This document shows positions 56,243 to 63,949 of a DNA stretch of 64,000 bases, one piece after another. Position 1 is the stretch's first letter; each line of letters opens with the position of its first letter. The notes beneath the pieces were generated by a model. The model was not told where the DNA came from. It worked only from the letters and a program-made list of their open reading frames with translations, and did not search any database. The translations under genes were made by a program, and so were the position numbers. Source of the DNA: Candidatus Merdivicinus faecavium (GTDB lineage: Bacteria > Bacillota > Clostridia > Oscillospirales > Ruminococcaceae); assembly GCA_018716285.1 (NCBI GenBank), contig DVKD01000028.1, positions 1 to 64,000 on the forward strand, in the 5' to 3' direction.

Positions 56243-57427
56243 ATGGAATTTTTTAAGCGGACCTGGGCCGAAATCAACCTGGACGCGCTCGCCTATAACG
56301 CCCGGCAGATCCGGGAAACCCTGCCCGCCGGCTGCGAGATGCTGGCTGTCGTCAAAGCGGACGCCTACGGACACGGCGACCGCGCCGTCTCCCTCGAGCT
56401 GCAGCGGATGGGGGTGCGGTGGTTCGGCGTCTCCAACCTGGAGGAAGCGGCCGCCCTGCGGTCGGCCGGAATCACGGGCGAGATCCTCATCTTCGGCTTT
56501 ACGCCGCCGTCCTGCGCCGGCGTACTGGCCGCCCGCGGCATCACCCAGGCCGTCTTCGACCCCGATTACGCCAAAGAGCTCAACGCCGCCGCCGAAAAGG
56601 CCGGCGTCACCGTCCGCGGGCACCTCAAAATCGACACCGGCATGGGCCGGATCGGCTTTGCCTGCACTGACCCGGAGGCAGCCGCCGCGGCCTGCCGCCT
56701 GCCCGCCCTGAAGATCGAGGGGGTCTTCTCCCATTTCTCTTCCTCGGACGATCCCTCGGAAGCGGGCGTCGCCTACACCCTGGCCCAGCGGGAAAAATTC
56801 GACCATCTGGTCGCGGAGCTTGCCGCCCGCGGCATCTCCATCCCCTTCCGCCACCTGCAGAACTCGGCCGGCATCGTGAGCTACCCCGACGCCCATTACG
56901 AGGCGGTCCGGGCCGGCATCATCCTCTACGGCCACCCGCTCGACTTCCTCCCCGGCCGCTCCATCGCCCTCAAGCCGGTCATGAGCCTGCGCTCCACCGT
57001 CGCGATGGTCAAGGAGGTCCCGGCGGGGGCCTGCATCAGCTACTCCCGCACCTTCACCGCCCCGCGCGCCATGCGGGTCGCCACCATCCCGGTCGGCTAC
57101 GCGGACGGATACCTCCGCGCCTTCTCCAACCGGGCCGACGTCCTCATCCGCGGCAGGCGCGCGCCGGTCATCGGCAACGTCTGCATGGACCAGCTCATGG
57201 TCGACGTCTCCCACATCCCGGACGTCCGGGTTGACGATCTGGTCACCCTCGCCGGCCGGGACGGAGAGGAGGAGATCACCTTCGACGAGCTCGCCCGGCT
57301 CGCCGGCACCATCCACTACGAGCTGCTCTGCCTGGTCGGCAAGCGGGTGCCGCGGGTCTACCTGCGGGGCGGGAAGGTGGTCGAGGTCCGCGACCTGCAG
57401 AGCCTGTACGAGGAGGAGCGGGTATGA
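56243..57427 (+). CDS. alr: Alanine racemase
   Basis: A 394-aa PLP enzyme making D-Ala for peptidoglycan. MLAVVKADAYGHGDRAV contains the PLP Lys, HLKIDTGMGRIGF and VRAGIILYGHPLDF are barrel motifs, and SYSRTFTAPRAMRVATIPVG leads to the catalytic Tyr region in the C-terminal domain (NVCMDQLMVDVSH). GAAAGGA lies 9 nt before the ATG at 56243; the TTG at 56237 in the track is less likely. It overlaps the cupin gene by four bases. In Bacillus acpS-nnr-like genes and mazEF flank alr; here acpS-nnr lies 3 kb downstream. Confidence 0.97.
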   Translation: MEFFKRTWAEINLDALAYNARQIRETLPAGCEMLAVVKADAYGHGDRAVSLELQRMGVRWFGVSNLEEAAALRSAGITGEILIFGFTPPSCAGVLAARGITQAVFDPDYAKELNAAAEKAGVTVRGHLKIDTGMGRIGFACTDPEAAAAACRLPALKIEGVFSHFSSSDDPSEAGVAYTLAQREKFDHLVAELAARGISIPFRHLQNSAGIVSYPDAHYEAVRAGIILYGHPLDFLPGRSIALKPVMSLRSTVAMVKEVPAGACISYSRTFTAPRAMRVATIPVGYADGYLRAFSNRADVLIRGRRAPVIGNVCMDQLMVDVSHIPDVRVDDLVTLAGRDGEEEITFDELARLAGTIHYELLCLVGKRVPRVYLRGGKVVEVRDLQSLYEEERV

Positions 57428-57744
57428 ACCTTTACGCCCTGCCCCCCTCCTTCGGCCCGGAGGAGGAGCTTGCCGTCCTCTGGGAGCGGCCCGGCGCGCG
57501 GGTCGAGCGCATCGTCTCGAGCGGCCACAGTTCCCCGCCCGGCTTCTGGTACGACCAGGAGGAGGACGAGTGGCTCGCCGTCCTCGCGGGGACCGGCGAG
57601 GTGGAATTCGCGGACGGCCGGAAAGCCCGCCTCTCGGCCGGGGACACCCTCCTCATCCCGGCCCATGCGCGCCACCGGGTGAGCTTCACGAGTACAGAGC
57701 CGCCCTGCGTCTGGCTGTGTTTTTTCGTCCGGCCGGGCGCATAA
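57424..57744 (+). CDS. Cupin domain protein
   Basis: A 106-aa single-domain cupin. VSSGHSSPPGFWYDQEEDEW resembles the first metal motif (with some His/Glu ligands), and GDTLLIPAHARHRVSFTS matches the second cupin motif (P-x3-H). It begins inside the alr stop (ATGA), so translation is coupled. The substrate is unknown; small cupins often bind metals or act as isomerases or sensors. A shared terminator follows. Confidence 0.85.
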   Translation: MNLYALPPSFGPEEELAVLWERPGARVERIVSSGHSSPPGFWYDQEEDEWLAVLAGTGEVEFADGRKARLSAGDTLLIPAHARHRVSFTSTEPPCVWLCFFVRPGA

Positions 57745-57746
57745 AA

Positions 57747-57770
57747 AAATCCCCGCCGGGGCGGGGATTT
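57747..57770. terminator. Bidirectional terminator
   Basis: AAATCCCCGC / GCGGGGATTT with a 4-nt loop, A- and T-rich ends, between the alr-cupin operon and the small minus-strand genes. Confidence 0.9.
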
Positions 57771-57772
57771 TG

Positions 57773-58009
57773 TCATTTTAACATGGACGGGGTGTAGAAC
57801 CTGGGCGTCTGGTCGACCGCCGCATCCTCCGCCTGGCGCTGGATGTCGCAGAGGAACGCGCGCAGCGTGTCGGCCGAGGCGAGCCTCCGGTCCAGCATCC
57901 GGATGGCGTCGGTGACGCCGTTGAAAAGGAGGCAGTAGGCCTTTTCGTAATTGAGCTCCGTCCGGAGCTTCTTTTTTTGCTCTGCCAGTTCGAAATCACC
58001 TTTTTCCAT
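57773..58009 (-). CDS. Small helical protein, partner of an RHH-like ORF
   Basis: A 78-aa charged, helical protein (MEKGDFELAEQKKKLRTELN, YCLLFNGVTDAIRMLDRRLA). No known family was recognised. Its start lies 14 nt inside the end of the RHH-like gene upstream, so the two are translated together. The size and layout are like small plasmid or prophage regulator-partner pairs, but no toxin motif is seen. Confidence 0.6.
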   Translation of the reverse strand: MEKGDFELAEQKKKLRTELNYEKAYCLLFNGVTDAIRMLDRRLASADTLRAFLCDIQRQAEDAAVDQTPRFYTPSMLK

Positions 58010-58190
58010 TGTCTGTCCTCTCTTCTGTCTCTAAATTTGCCAGTGCGTATGTACAGCATTGCAGAACCAGCAGGTTGAACGATATGTCATTCTGCGCCGC
58101 GATTTGATTCAGCTGTTCGTACAATGCCGGGGTAAACCGAATCGTCCGGGGAACATTTGCGTTTCCCGCACCCTTTTGAATCCGAAACAT
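57996..58190 (-). CDS. Ribbon-helix-helix-like DNA-binding protein
   Basis: A 64-aa protein. PRTIRFTPALYEQLNQIAAQ is a good match to the strand and first helix of ribbon-helix-helix repressors, and ISFNLLVLQCCTYALANLE fits the second helix. AGAGGTG lies 6 nt before the ATG at 58190; the longer track ORF is not supported. It overlaps the next gene. It probably controls its own promoter or an accessory gene. Confidence 0.7.
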   Translation of the reverse strand: MFRIQKGAGNANVPRTIRFTPALYEQLNQIAAQNDISFNLLVLQCCTYALANLETEERTDNGKR

Positions 58191-58484
58191 ACCATTCACC
58201 TCTAGGTTTATGATACTGTATTTTTGCACTGAAAGATATAACCGCATCCGATTATATTTTCTGCACCAGATTTTGGTTTATCTGGGATAAATTGGCGCCC
58301 CTGCTGTCTTCGCCCGCCGATTACAAAAAACCGCCGCACAAAACCACACCCCGCCCTCTCCTGAGGACGGGGTGTTTTCAGGAGTGCCGCCCGGCCGGGG
58401 CCGGATTGCGCTCCCTCGCCGGGCGGGATGCAAACGCCTTTTGTTTCCCTCTCGGCAATGGTAGTATGGCCCCTTTCCGGCGGC
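58191..58484. other. Noncoding gap between RHH-like ORF and spoVG
   Basis: About 290 nt. It holds the terminator at 58346-58375 and GC-rich sequence to its right, with inverted GCCCGGC-type repeats around 58387-58430. No gene or clear promoter was identified; an upstream region for the RHH-like gene lies at the left end. Confidence 0.4.
58346..58375 (-). terminator. Likely spoVG terminator
   Basis: ACACCCCG / CGGGGTGT stem with inner CTC/GAG pairing, T-run ends; about 110 nt past the spoVG stop. Confidence 0.6.
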
Positions 58485-58820
58485 TTATACCTGCGCGCCC
58501 CAATATTTCTGCCCGTCCAGCGACGCCGACAGGGAGGGGTGCATCGTCTCCTCCGGCCCGTGGGCGGCCAGCTCCCGCTGGTAGGCGTTCAGGACCGACT
58601 GCTCGAACTGCCAGCGCGCCGCCGGCGAGATGGGGTGGACAATGTCCCGGAATACCCCGCTCAGCTCCTTGCGGCTGGGCATGGCGACGAAAAGCCGCTC
58701 CGGCCCCTCGATGACCTTGATGTCATGGATGGCCAGCTCATTGTCGATGGTGACGGACACGACCGCGCGGAGGCGGCCCTCCTGCAGGAGCCTTCTGATT
58801 TTGATGTCGGTGATGTTCAT
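58485..58820 (-). CDS. spoVG: SpoVG family regulator
   Basis: A 111-aa nucleic-acid-binding protein. NITDIKIRRLLQEGRLRAVV, IDNELAIHDIKVIEGPERLF and VAMPSRKELSGVFRDIVHPI follow SpoVG closely, including the DIKV-x-GP-x-GLF-type loop (here with RLF). It binds RNA or DNA and affects division, sporulation and virulence genes in Firmicutes. AGGAAAGGA lies before the ATG. The C-terminus is longer and Gln-rich than in short forms. Confidence 0.93.
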   Translation of the reverse strand: MNITDIKIRRLLQEGRLRAVVSVTIDNELAIHDIKVIEGPERLFVAMPSRKELSGVFRDIVHPISPAARWQFEQSVLNAYQRELAAHGPEETMHPSLSASLDGQKYWGAQV

Positions 58821-58979
58821 GATGATCGTTCCTTTCCTGATTGAAGCTTAACATGTGCGGGGCGGCGGTTGCGCTTCGCCTCTCCGCCCTGAGTCTGGGC
58901 CCGGTCGGAATTTTTATGCAGCTGCTCCGGGATTTTTTTCACCAAGCTGTGAATTTACTATGAAAAACGGCGTTTCTCC

Positions 58980-59008
58980 TTGAAATTTTCCGGCGGGTAT
59001 GCTATCCT
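58980..59008 (+). promoter_or_regulatory. Promoter of the DUF6106-like gene and acpS
   Basis: TTGAAA at 58980-58985, 17-bp spacer, TATCCT at 59003-59008. Confidence 0.7.
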
Positions 59009-59066
59009 ATTAAGAAAAGGGAGGCAGCGCTTTCTCCCAAAAATTACGCAGAGGAGTTATCAGAGA

Positions 59067-59612
59067 ATGGACGTATTTATCGAATACATGGTCAAAAAGA
59101 AACCCACCGGGACGGAATTCCTGCTCAAAATCGTGTATGTGCTGCTGGCTGCGGTGATTTTAGTCGGATCTTTCTTCCTTTCGCCGCTGCTGGGCGCGTT
59201 TTCGATGATCGCGACCCTCATCGGCTTCGGCGCGGTGTTCGGGGCGTACTACCTCATCACCTCGATGAGCGTCGAATATGAGTACATCCTGACAAACGGC
59301 GAAATGGACGTCGATAAGATCATCGCCCGCCGCCGCCGCAAACGGATGCTGACCGCCAACGCCCGCAAATTCGAGGAGTTCGGCTCCTACAACCACCAGG
59401 CCATGTCCCAGAAGGCCTTTGCCAACCGGGTCTATGCCTGCACGGCGCCGGAGGACCCCGGCAACTTCTACGCAGTCTTCAATCATGCGACCCTGGGGCA
59501 GACCCTGCTCGTCTTCACCCCCAACGACAAGGTGCTCGACGGGCTGCGCTCCTTTATCCCCAGAAAGGCCGGCGGCAATGCTGTATACGGGAATCGACCT
59601 GGTCAGGATTGA
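59067..59612 (+). CDS. Membrane protein, DUF6106-like
   Basis: A 181-aa protein with two membrane helices (about residues 18-38 and 42-65) and a soluble C-terminal domain (VEYEYILTNGEMDVDKIIAR, then MLTANARKFEEFGSY). This matches what I recall of DUF6106, a clostridial family often beside cell-envelope genes; the function is unknown. GAGGAG precedes the ATG at 59067. Its last 35 nt overlap the start of acpS. Confidence 0.65.
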   Translation: MDVFIEYMVKKKPTGTEFLLKIVYVLLAAVILVGSFFLSPLLGAFSMIATLIGFGAVFGAYYLITSMSVEYEYILTNGEMDVDKIIARRRRKRMLTANARKFEEFGSYNHQAMSQKAFANRVYACTAPEDPGNFYAVFNHATLGQTLLVFTPNDKVLDGLRSFIPRKAGGNAVYGNRPGQD

Positions 59613-60291
59613 CCGAATCGCAAAGAGTTTGCAAAACCCTCGTTTTTGGACGAGGGTTTTTTCGCCCCCGGAGCGGGATTTTCTCGAGCAGAAGAAGGAC
59701 CCCGCCCCCTCCGCGGCGGCCAATTTTGCGGCCAAGGAGGCCTTTGCCAAGGCGCTGGGGACCGGGGTGCGCGGCTTTTCCCTCGCGGAGGTGTCGGTGC
59801 TGCGGGACAAGGCGGGCGCGCCGGTTTTATCCCTTTCCGGGAAGGCGGCGGAGCTCGCGGAAAAGCGGGGGCTTATTTTTTCCCTTTCCCTCACCCACAC
59901 CGACGAATATGCGGCCGCCGTCGTGACGGCCTGGGACAAGGAGGTTTCCCATCATGATGATTTTGCAGGCGGCGTCCATGAAATGGGCGGAAACGGAGGC
60001 TGTGAAGGCCGGCACTACTTACGCCGTGCTGATGGAAAAAGCCGGGATTGCCGCGGCGCGGGAGATCTGCGCCGCAAAGCCCGCCCTCCGGAAGGAGGAG
60101 CTGATCCTCATCCTCTGCGGCAAGGGCAACAACGGCGGGGACGGCCTCGTCGCCGCGCGGGCGTTCGCCAGGCAGGGGCGGCGCGTCCGGGTCGTCTACC
60201 TGCTCGGGAACAGGCTCTCCCCCCTCGCCGCGGAAAACCGCTCCCTGCTCGCCGGGCTCCCGGTCCGGGAGGCTGCCGCGGAGGAGTTTGA
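59578..60291 (+). CDS. acpS: Holo-[acyl-carrier-protein] synthase with run-on C-terminus
   Basis: AcpS transfers 4'-phosphopantetheine from CoA to apo-ACP. The core is complete in the first 120 residues: MLYTGIDLVRIDRIAKSLQN (metal-binding Asp), ANFAAKEAFAKALGTGVRGF (catalytic Glu/Lys) and LSLTHTDEYAAAVVTAW. AGAAAGG lies 9 nt before the ATG at 59578. The expected stop near 59945 is missing: the frame runs on to 60291, giving 237 aa and overlapping nnr by 338 nt out of phase. The extra 115 residues are Arg/Gly-rich frame-shadow sequence. A lost stop codon or a sequence error is likely. Confidence 0.85.
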   Translation: MLYTGIDLVRIDRIAKSLQNPRFWTRVFSPPERDFLEQKKDPAPSAAANFAAKEAFAKALGTGVRGFSLAEVSVLRDKAGAPVLSLSGKAAELAEKRGLIFSLSLTHTDEYAAAVVTAWDKEVSHHDDFAGGVHEMGGNGGCEGRHYLRRADGKSRDCRGAGDLRRKARPPEGGADPHPLRQGQQRRGRPRRRAGVRQAGAARPGRLPAREQALPPRRGKPLPARRAPGPGGCRGGV

Positions 60292-61510
60292 CGAATTTGA
60301 GCGGGAGGCGCTCTGCCAAAGCGCGGGGGTCATCGTCGACGCCTGCTTCGGCACCGGCTTTTCGGGGGAACTGCGCGGCCAGCCCGCTCTCTGGATGGCG
60401 GCCGCCAACCGTTCCCGGGCCTTCCGCGCCGCTTTGGACCTCCCCAGCGGGATGGACTGCGGAAACGGCTTTTGCAGCGCGGACACCTTCCGGGCGGACC
60501 TGACCATCACCTTCGCCGCGGCCAAGCCCGCCCATTTTCTCAAGCGCTCGGCCCCCTTCTGCGGGGAAGTGCGGGCCGCGGACATCGGCATCGGGGCGGA
60601 AATCCTCGCGGCCGCGCCGGGAGGGGTTTCCCTCCTCGGCCGGGAGCTGGCCGCGCGCTGCATCCCGCCGCGGACGGAGGATTCCAACAAGGGTAGCTAC
60701 GGGCGGATGCTCGCGGTCGGCGGCTGCGCCAAGATGACCGGGGCCATCCTCATGGCGGCGATGGCGGCGATGCGCTGCGGGGTGGGCCGGGTGACGGCCG
60801 CCATCCCGGAAAAGGCCGTCCCCCTCTTCGGCAGCCGCCTGCCCGAAGCGGTGTACCTCCCCCTCCCCCTCGCGGAGGACGGGGCCTTCCCCGCCGGGGC
60901 GGCCGGCGCCCTGCTTGAGGAGGCTGCCGCGTCGCGCGGCGTCCTGCTCGGCTGCGGGATGTCGGTGAGCGATGGGACGATGGCGGTCACAAGGGCGCTC
61001 CTGCGCAGCGGCGCGCCCCTCGTCCTCGACGCCGACGGCTTAAACTGCCTGGCGCGGGAGCCGGAGATGCTGGACGCCGCCCGCGGGCCGGTCATCCTCA
61101 CCCCGCACATGGCGGAATTTTCCCGCCTCTGCGGCAAAACCGTGGAGGAAATCAAGGCGGACCGCTTCTCTGCCGCGGCGGAATACGCGCGGTCCCACGG
61201 CGCGGTGCTCGTCCTCAAGGATTCGAACACCGTCGTCGCCGCGCCGGACGGGCGGCTCTGGATGAACAAAAACGGCAATTCCGGCATGGCGAAAGCGGGC
61301 AGCGGCGACGTGCTGGCCGGGATGACCGCCTCCCTCCTCGCCCAGTGCGGCGACCCGGTGCAGGCGGCCCTCGCGGCGGTCTACCTCCACGCGGCGGCAG
61401 GGGATGCGGCGGCGGCAGCGCTCACCCCCTACTGCATGACGGCGACCGACATCATCGCCCATCTGCCGGATGCGTTTAGGGCGGCTGCCGGTTCTCCTGC
61501 GATTTCTTAA
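59954..61510 (+). CDS. nnr: Bifunctional NAD(P)H-hydrate epimerase/dehydratase
   Basis: A 518-aa repair enzyme for damaged NAD(P)H. The N-terminal epimerase domain has LILCGKGNNGGDGLVAARAF and DACFGTGFSGELRGQ; the C-terminal ADP-dependent dehydratase domain has NKGSYGRMLAVGGCAKMTGA and GNSGMAKAGSGDVLAGMTAS. AAGGAGG lies 10 nt before the ATG. The acpS-nnr pairing is common in Firmicutes. The start lies inside the extended acpS frame. Confidence 0.95.
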   Translation: MMILQAASMKWAETEAVKAGTTYAVLMEKAGIAAAREICAAKPALRKEELILILCGKGNNGGDGLVAARAFARQGRRVRVVYLLGNRLSPLAAENRSLLAGLPVREAAAEEFDEFEREALCQSAGVIVDACFGTGFSGELRGQPALWMAAANRSRAFRAALDLPSGMDCGNGFCSADTFRADLTITFAAAKPAHFLKRSAPFCGEVRAADIGIGAEILAAAPGGVSLLGRELAARCIPPRTEDSNKGSYGRMLAVGGCAKMTGAILMAAMAAMRCGVGRVTAAIPEKAVPLFGSRLPEAVYLPLPLAEDGAFPAGAAGALLEEAAASRGVLLGCGMSVSDGTMAVTRALLRSGAPLVLDADGLNCLAREPEMLDAARGPVILTPHMAEFSRLCGKTVEEIKADRFSAAAEYARSHGAVLVLKDSNTVVAAPDGRLWMNKNGNSGMAKAGSGDVLAGMTASLLAQCGDPVQAALAAVYLHAAAGDAAAAALTPYCMTATDIIAHLPDAFRAAAGSPAIS

Positions 61511-61519
61511 GGCGAAATG

Positions 61520-61765
61520 CTACTCGTCGTGCCGGGATCCGGCCGACAAACCGTGGCGTTCGAATAACGTTACGATTTTTTCAATCCGAATAAAACATTC
61601 CGGGTCATCCAGGGAATCATCCTGGATGACCTTTTGAATTTCCAGCAGCAATTGATAACAGGTTTGTTCGGTCAATGTTTCCAAATCCACATCCAAATCC
61701 GGAAAGGAAAGATGCACCCGGTTTTTTGCGCAAATGTCGGCAAATAATTCCTCATATAACGCCAT
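61520..61765 (-). CDS. Small acidic protein divergent from an XRE regulator
   Basis: An 81-aa acidic helical protein (ALYEELFADICAKNRVHLSF, DLETLTEQTCYQLLLEIQKV). No family was recognised. GAGGTG lies 6 nt before the ATG at 61765; earlier ATG/GTG codons lie within or at that site. It is divergent from the XRE gene across a 90-bp region with two operator-like dyads, so its expression is probably controlled by that regulator. Confidence 0.65.
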   Translation of the reverse strand: MALYEELFADICAKNRVHLSFPDLDVDLETLTEQTCYQLLLEIQKVIQDDSLDDPECFIRIEKIVTLFERHGLSAGSRHDE

Positions 61766-61789
61766 TTTCATCACCTCACCATTATTTTA

Positions 61790-61802
61790 CCGGATATTCC
61801 GG
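61790..61802. promoter_or_regulatory. Operator dyad 1 (CCGGA-TAT-TCCGG)
   Basis: A perfect 5-bp dyad, CCGGATATTCCGG, between the small acidic gene and the XRE gene, close to the start of the minus-strand gene. Confidence 0.65.
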
Positions 61803-61811
61803 CAAAAATCA

Positions 61812-61830
61812 ATACCGGCATATCCGGTAT
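61812..61830. promoter_or_regulatory. Operator dyad 2 (ATACCGG-N5-CCGGTAT)
   Basis: A perfect 7-bp dyad with the same CCGG half-site spacing (9 bp) as dyad 1, centred 25 bp away. A third ACCGGT lies at 61842-61847 by the XRE start. Confidence 0.7.
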
Positions 61831-61854
61831 GCCATAATAAAACCGGTGATGCTT

Positions 61855-62088
61855 ATGTATGAAAGAATCCGGAATCTGCGTCAGGACAAAGATTTTACAC
61901 AAACACAAATGGCCGAATGGCTGTCGGTTGGGCAATCGACCTATTCCGATTACGAGCTTGGCAAGCTCAACATCCCCCTGCCCACCCTCGTGCGGATCGC
62001 GCAGATATTGGGCACCAGCACCGACTATCTGCTGAACTTGAGCGACGACCCAACCCCGCCCTCCAAGAAGGCTGGCCGCGGCGTGTGA
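61855..62088 (+). CDS. XRE-family transcriptional regulator
   Basis: A 77-aa Cro/C1-type helix-turn-helix protein. MYERIRNLRQDKDFTQTQMA begins the first helices, EWLSVGQSTYSDYELGKLNI is the turn and recognition helix, and ILGTSTDYLLNL closes the domain. No ligand-binding domain is present. The ATG at 61855 follows ACCGGTGATG; the ribosome binding site (GGTGATG) is weak, so the start is less certain. It most likely represses its own and the divergent gene through the dyads. Confidence 0.88.
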   Translation: MYERIRNLRQDKDFTQTQMAEWLSVGQSTYSDYELGKLNIPLPTLVRIAQILGTSTDYLLNLSDDPTPPSKKAGRGV

Positions 62089-62167
62089 ATCCCCGCATAT
62101 TCCCTGAAACTCCCGCATATACTAAAAACCAAACGGCGCGGCGCGCCAAACACTGGGAGGAATGCAA

Positions 62168-62707
62168 ATGAGACGAAAGACTGCCGCCCTCCTTGCGGCA
62201 CTGCTGGCGGCGTCCTGCCTGTTTGCAGGCTGCGCCGGGCAGGAGCGCCCCGTCTCCGCCCCGGACGCGGAAACGGTCTCCGAGGCCGTTCAGAAGCCCT
62301 TTGACGCGGTGGCGCAGATCAAGATGGGCGGCATCGAGGCGACGGCCGACCTAAACAAAAGCGAGGACGGCGTCTTCTCCTTCGCCTTTACCGCGCCCAA
62401 GACCCTCGCGGGCATGACCATCACGATGGACAAGGAAAACATCGGCCTCTCCTACCTGGGCTTGAGCATCGAAGCGGACAGCGAGGCCGTCTTAAACAGC
62501 GCCGTCACCAAAGCCATCGTCGCCGCGGTCAACAAAGCCGCCGAGCCAAACGGCATTACCATTGGGGTGGAGGGGACGGCCGTCACGGTGCGGGGCGAGA
62601 CCGAGTCGGGGGAATTTCTCATCACCCTCGACCAGCGCAACCAGTCCCTTTTGAGCCTCTCCATCCCGAATCTGGACCTCGAGTGCCACTTCGGGGGAGG
62701 CTCCTGA
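62168..62707 (+). CDS. Putative lipoprotein
   Basis: A 179-aa secreted protein. The signal is MRRKTAALLAALLAASCLFA with the lipobox LFAGC. The mature protein is beta-rich and charged (AQIKMGGIEATADLNKSEDG, ending LSIPNLDLECHFGG). A LolA/DUF-like fold that binds a hydrophobic ligand is possible but not shown. GGGAGG lies 7 nt before the ATG at 62168; the ATG at 62162 is too close. It precedes the AI-2E family transporter gene by 40 nt. Confidence 0.75.
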   Translation: MRRKTAALLAALLAASCLFAGCAGQERPVSAPDAETVSEAVQKPFDAVAQIKMGGIEATADLNKSEDGVFSFAFTAPKTLAGMTITMDKENIGLSYLGLSIEADSEAVLNSAVTKAIVAAVNKAAEPNGITIGVEGTAVTVRGETESGEFLITLDQRNQSLLSLSIPNLDLECHFGGGS

Positions 62708-62747
62708 CCGACATCCTGTGAAAATCTGACCGGATGGAGGTGCGGCA

Positions 62748-63908
62748 ATGGGAAACGGAAAAATCCCCCGGCGCTGGTGGCTGCTTGCGGCCGCCGGGGC
62801 CGCCGCCCTCTGCCTGATCCAGCACCCCGCATTGCTCTGGCGGGGGCTCTGCCTTGTCGGGGAGGCGCTGCTCCCCTTTGGGCTGGGCTTGTGCTTTGCC
62901 TTTATCCTCAACGTGCCGCTCGGCTTTATTGAAGAGCGGCTTTTTGCGGGCAAAAAGGTGCGGCGCGGGTGGACGCTCGCCCTCACCTGCCTGCTGGCGG
63001 CCGGACTGCTGGGGGTGCTGCTCTTCCTCATCCTGCCCCAGCTGCAGAAGAGCGCGGCGTTGCTTGTGGAGCGGCTCCCGGGCTATCTTGCGGAGCTCCA
63101 GCGCTGGGCGGAGGGGGCCGCGGCGCGGCTGGGCCCGCAGGCGGAGGAATTTGTGGCCAAGGCGGAGGAGGCCGTCCGCGAGTGGGGCGAGGGCTTCGCG
63201 GCCTCCGGCCCGGAGATGGTCCGCTCGACCGTCGACGCGGCGGCGGTTTTTTTTAACGGGGCGGTCAACCTGCTGGCGGGGCTGGTCTTTTCGATTTACC
63301 TTTTGGCCCGCAAGGAGGCGCTCTGCCTTTCGAGCAAGCGCGTCCTCTTTGCCGTGCTGCCCCAAAAGGCGGCGGTGCGGCTGGCCGAGGTGGGGCGGCT
63401 CACTGCCCGCACCTTCCGGAAATTTGTCTCGGGGCAGCTGACCGAGGCGATGCTGCTGGGGGCGATGTGCTTTGTGGGGATGGCCCTTTTCCGGATGCCC
63501 TACGCGCCGCTCATCTCGGCCATCGTGGGGGTGACGGCCCTCATCCCCATCTTCGGGGCGATCTTCGGCGGGGCGGCGGGGGCGCTCATCCTTTTGATGG
63601 AGCGGCCGGTGCTGGCGCTCTGGTTTCTCATCTTTCTCATCGTTTTGCAGCAGTTTGAGAACAACTTCCTCTACCCCAAGGTGGTGGGGGAATCCATCGG
63701 CCTGCCGGGGCTGTGGGTGCTGCTGGCCGTCACGGCGGGCGGCAGCGCCTTCGGCGTCGCGGGGATGCTCCTCGGCATCCCGGCCGCGTCGGTCGCCTAC
63801 ACCCTCTTCCGGGAGTGGGTCGCCCGCAGGCTCCGGGAGCGCCACCTCACCCGCCGGGAGATCGAGGCTGCCGGGGAGCGCGACTGGAGCGAAGATCCGG
63901 AAAAATAG
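62748..63908 (+). CDS. AI-2E family transporter
   Basis: A 386-aa multi-pass membrane protein with about eight helices, matching the AI-2E transporter (PerM/YdbI/YtvI) family. The N-terminal helix pair (LLPFGLGLCFAFILNVPLGF), the soluble loop in the middle (residues 105-155) and the C-terminal signature ISAIVGVTALIPIFGAIFGG, LQQFENNFLYPKVVGESIGL fit well. Members export various small molecules or ions; the substrate here is unknown. GGAGGTG lies before the ATG. A hairpin terminator follows. Confidence 0.9.
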   Translation: MGNGKIPRRWWLLAAAGAAALCLIQHPALLWRGLCLVGEALLPFGLGLCFAFILNVPLGFIEERLFAGKKVRRGWTLALTCLLAAGLLGVLLFLILPQLQKSAALLVERLPGYLAELQRWAEGAAARLGPQAEEFVAKAEEAVREWGEGFAASGPEMVRSTVDAAAVFFNGAVNLLAGLVFSIYLLARKEALCLSSKRVLFAVLPQKAAVRLAEVGRLTARTFRKFVSGQLTEAMLLGAMCFVGMALFRMPYAPLISAIVGVTALIPIFGAIFGGAAGALILLMERPVLALWFLIFLIVLQQFENNFLYPKVVGESIGLPGLWVLLAVTAGGSAFGVAGMLLGIPAASVAYTLFREWVARRLRERHLTRREIEAAGERDWSEDPEK

Positions 63909-63911
63909 GGA

Positions 63912-63949
63912 AACGCGGGGCAGCTCATCTGCCTGTCCCGCGTTTTTTT
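63912..63949 (+). terminator. Terminator of the AI-2E family transporter gene
   Basis: AACGCGGG / CCCGCGTT stem with inner GCAG/CTGC pairing, followed by a T-run (TTTTTTT). Confidence 0.88.

Noticed and set aside
55583-57316. 577-aa minus-strand ORF
   Set aside because: Antisense to alr and in another frame of the SLOG gene; it crosses two real genes.
62622-63845. 407-aa minus-strand ORF
   Set aside because: Antisense to the AI-2E family transporter; Arg/Pro/Gln-rich shadow.
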